This document shows, in pieces, positions 13,147-15,074 of a DNA stretch of 15,074 nucleotides. The notes beneath the pieces were generated by a model. That model searched no databases. It was given only the letters and a program-made list of their open reading frames with translations, and was not told the origin of the DNA. Each line of letters opens with the position of its first letter. Positions within the stretch are counted from its first letter, which is position 1. The translations under genes were made by a program, and so were the position numbers. The stretch lies in contig JAEOSY010000558.1 in assembly GCA_016840125.1 (NCBI GenBank), positions 1 through 15,074 of the forward strand, in the 5' to 3' direction. Origin of the DNA: Candidatus Helarchaeota archaeon (GTDB lineage Archaea > Asgardarchaeota > Lokiarchaeia > Helarchaeales > HEL-GB-A).

Positions 13147-14789
13147 GTGCTATGAATAAAGACACATTAATAAAAGCTATGAGAAAAATTGTTGGGGAAC
13201 GGTTTGTCTGTGCTGATCCAGGTGTATTGGATACATACGCCTATAATTGGAACGCCGATAACCTCTCTAGTGGTAGCACCAAGTTTGCTAACCGCCCCGC
13301 GATTGTTATTATGCCTGGAAATACCGCCGAAATAGTAAAGATAGTGAAGTTCTGTAATGAAAAAGGCGCGCAATTCAAAGCTATGAGCACTGGTTGGGGA
13401 GTACATAACACCGTTGGAACGCCTGACAGTGTTATTCAGCTTGATCTTCGCCGTATGGATCGAATTCTTGATATTGACACGAAAAATATGATTGTAGTGG
13501 TTGAACCTTACGTCTCTGGTGCGATGTTACAAGCTGAGATTTTTAAATATGGTCTTAACTGTCACATTCAAGGGTGTGGGGCAAATGGATCACAACTAGC
13601 TTCTGTTACCAGCATGGTTGGGCAGGGTTGGACAGGTATCTCCACTGGATTTTCTAATAGAAATATTCTAGGCGTTGAATGGGTGATGCCCGATGGAATA
13701 GTTTGCAAACTCGGTTCATGGGGTAAAATCACACGCCCAAGTAAAAAGAAAGGCTATTATGGAGAAGTTCAGGTGAATGCTTCTGACTGGTTTCTGGCTG
13801 ATGGCCCTGGTCCGAGTCTTCGTGGAGCGTATCGAGGCTACTTCGGCGCGTTCGGGGGGTTAGGCGTTTTCACCAAAGCAGCAATCAAACTCTATCATTG
13901 GACTGGTCCCGAACAACTCGAGCTCCAAGGTTATTCTCCGATCTATAACCTTAAGCGTACAAAACTTCCGCGAAATGTCGCGACATACCTAATAAACTGG
14001 AACAATTGGGCGGATTTCAAGGATGCAGGGTATGCCCTCGCCCAATCCGAAGTTTGCTGGGCATTGTGCCGCATTGGCGGCTTCATTACGGGTCTTGGTG
14101 TGCTCCCAAGTAATGATGAATTCTGCAAAAAGTACGAGGAATTATTTGGTGATATTAAATATGACTTAATGGTGGTTACGATGGCAGCGACAAAGCGTGA
14201 ATTCAAGTACCATAAGGACGTTATCAAAGCTATCGTTGAGAAGACGAATGGCGAAATTGTACCGATTTCCCAAGATCCATTTTTCACCGCCATGACCTTT
14301 ATGGCGATTGCGAAGCAGTGCAACACCATGCGAGGTGTGTTCAGGGCAGGTGGCGGGTTTTTTACATCCCTTGGCGCTTTGGGAAGTTGGGATTGGTGTG
14401 TTGAAGGGGCGAAAATCGGGGAAAATCTCAAGCAAAAAGCTATTGATTCAGGCGGACTTGTAGACGATGGGGCTGATAATGTCTGGGGGTTGCCATATGA
14501 GCACGGCACCTTCTCCCACTTGGAGGAATTATATATGTATGATATAACCGACCCTGAATCGCGCAAAGCTTCTGTGAAATACCTTGAATCAGTTATTGAA
14601 GCATCCCAGAAACATCCTCTCGGGCTTGGGCTCGGGACTGTTGACGGTGAGGGTAGCACGATGCATAATATCTTTGGTCCCATTGCCTGTAACTATCATC
14701 ACTGGTTGAAAGCAATCAAAAAAGCCTTTGACGCCAATAATACCTCAGATCCTGGCTTTTACATTGATCCCGCGAAAGTAAAAGATTGA
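13143..14789 (+). CDS. PCMH-type FAD-binding oxidoreductase (GlcD/VAO-like)
   Basis: A 548-residue FAD-linked oxidase, the likely catalytic subunit of the operon. The FAD domain shows RPAIVIMPGNTAEIVKIVKF, a first loop STGWGVHNTVG in place of the usual GGGTSLSG, VVVEPYVSGAMLQ, the pair GVEWVMPDGIV, and YFGAFGGLGVFTKAAIKLY as the last FAD-contact segment. The C-terminal half (about 260-540) is the substrate cap, rich in Trp, His, Cys and Tyr, with an HGTFSH segment and an end FDANNTSDPGFYIDP replacing the usual FDPNGILNPGK. Family members oxidise 2-hydroxy acids, phenols or ether lipids; the substrate here is not evident. The ATG overlaps the HdrD stop by 4 bases (ATGA) behind GGAGGT; Met4 (13152) is an alternative. 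No signal peptide is seen, so a cytoplasmic complex is expected. Confidence 0.86.
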   Translation: MSAMNKDTLIKAMRKIVGERFVCADPGVLDTYAYNWNADNLSSGSTKFANRPAIVIMPGNTAEIVKIVKFCNEKGAQFKAMSTGWGVHNTVGTPDSVIQLDLRRMDRILDIDTKNMIVVVEPYVSGAMLQAEIFKYGLNCHIQGCGANGSQLASVTSMVGQGWTGISTGFSNRNILGVEWVMPDGIVCKLGSWGKITRPSKKKGYYGEVQVNASDWFLADGPGPSLRGAYRGYFGAFGGLGVFTKAAIKLYHWTGPEQLELQGYSPIYNLKRTKLPRNVATYLINWNNWADFKDAGYALAQSEVCWALCRIGGFITGLGVLPSNDEFCKKYEELFGDIKYDLMVVTMAATKREFKYHKDVIKAIVEKTNGEIVPISQDPFFTAMTFMAIAKQCNTMRGVFRAGGGFFTSLGALGSWDWCVEGAKIGENLKQKAIDSGGLVDDGADNVWGLPYEHGTFSHLEELYMYDITDPESRKASVKYLESVIEASQKHPLGLGLGTVDGEGSTMHNIFGPIACNYHHWLKAIKKAFDANNTSDPGFYIDPAKVKD

Positions 14790-14839
14790 AAAATCTAAAG
14801 TTGTTTCTTAATGTATAGAGAGTGAAGTGTTAATCTTAC

Positions 14840-15037
14840 ATGACGGCTGAGTGTTATTGGTATTCGGTATGCCCAATGAAACGCTTTTACGAGCAGGATA
14901 AATTAGAGAAACATTGGATACTCCATTATTGTAAAGGGGATTATTCCAAATGTATCCGAAAAAAGCTAGAAGAAGAAGGGAAATTTCATCCCGATAATAT
15001 GTTACCAAATGGTGAGATAAGAGCAGATCTAAAATAA
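14840..15037 (+). CDS. Small Cys-rich conserved-looking protein
   Basis: A 65-residue protein with Cys5, Cys11, Cys31 and Cys38, many aromatic residues and a C-terminal HPDNMLPNGEI segment. The even Cys pairs (Cx5C and Cx6C) would suit a zinc or iron-sulphur site. From memory, short proteins with the same CPMKRFYE and YCKGD-x3-C patterns recur in anaerobic archaea and bacteria and are sometimes mislabelled by association with uracil-DNA glycosylase; this was not checked. It begins 50 bases after the FAD oxidoreductase on the same strand, so it may be the fourth gene of that operon. GTGAAG about 14 bases before the ATG is a weak ribosome site. An AAGGAG just after the stop (15036-15041) has no start codon behind it inside the window. 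Confidence 0.7.
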   Translation: MTAECYWYSVCPMKRFYEQDKLEKHWILHYCKGDYSKCIRKKLEEEGKFHPDNMLPNGEIRADLK

Positions 15038-15074
15038 GGAGTTAAATTAAAAAAAGCAGGTAATTGTAAAAATC

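Noticed and set aside
13943..14683. A 246-codon open frame on the minus strand inside the second FAD gene
   Set aside because: It lies wholly antisense to a gene with clear family motifs. Its translation is Ser/Pro-rich without domain features, and no ribosome site or promoter is seen.
15036..15074. A ribosome site AAGGAG suggesting another gene at the right edge
   Set aside because: No ATG or GTG follows in the window, and the only TTG is followed at once by a stop codon.
1..15074. CRISPR array, tRNA, rRNA, insertion sequence or integration site
   Set aside because: No regularly spaced direct repeats, cloverleaf-like sequence, transposase motif or terminal repeats were recognised on reading either strand.

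Overview
The window is AT-rich archaeal DNA, densely coding, mostly on the + strand. Archaeal origin is indicated by a neighbouring pair of methanofuran-biosynthesis genes (mfnF, mfnE), TATA-like boxes lying about 22-30 bases before several starts (leaderless or short-leader transcripts), pyrimidine/T-tract ends after genes, and TTG starts behind GGTG-type ribosome sites. A longin-like protein, a possible C2-like protein, a small Myb/SANT-like protein and abundant HdrD-type iron-sulphur proteins together suggest an anaerobic Asgard (Promethearchaeota) archaeon. That lineage call is inference. No rRNA, tRNA, CRISPR array or insertion sequence was seen.

Layout. Positions 1-64 (-) hold the first 21 codons of an unknown gene. 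163-408 (-) is a small Myb/SANT-like protein. 499-1602 (+) is a stand-alone HdrD/GlpC-type protein with two ferredoxin-type clusters and two CCG domains. 1636-4023 (-), convergent with it, is a five-part fusion: a coenzyme A disulfide reductase core, a rhodanese, a TusA domain and a second rhodanese. A short divergent promoter region leads into mfnF (4104-5174) and mfnE (5178-5843), then a small membrane protein with a Cys4 tail (5900-6331).

6332-6476 is a regulatory-looking gap with an 11-base inverted repeat, a TATA box and an 8-base palindrome. It precedes a beta-rich, possibly C2-like protein (6477-6944). Then come a calcineurin-type metallophosphoesterase with an unusual Cys/His-bearing N-terminal part (7005-8183), a longin/roadblock-like protein overlapping its end (8174-8647), and two tandem paralogous seven-helix membrane proteins (8723-9433, 9512-10207).

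The right-hand third is a tightly coupled operon: PCMH-type FAD protein (10292-11776), HdrD/GlcF-like iron-sulphur protein (11767-13146), and a second PCMH-type FAD oxidoreductase (13143-14789). A small Cys-rich protein (14840-15037) follows. The three overlapping genes probably form one flavin/iron-sulphur dehydrogenase, analogous in composition to GlcD-GlcE-GlcF, passing electrons from an unidentified organic substrate to a thiol/disulfide, ETF or ferredoxin partner not encoded here.

The left part therefore concerns sulfane-sulphur and C1-cofactor metabolism, the middle membrane/signalling-type proteins, and the right substrate oxidation. The least explained parts are the 6.4-10.2 kb block (C2-like, phosphoesterase, longin-like, paired 7TM) and the FAD-HdrD-FAD operon.
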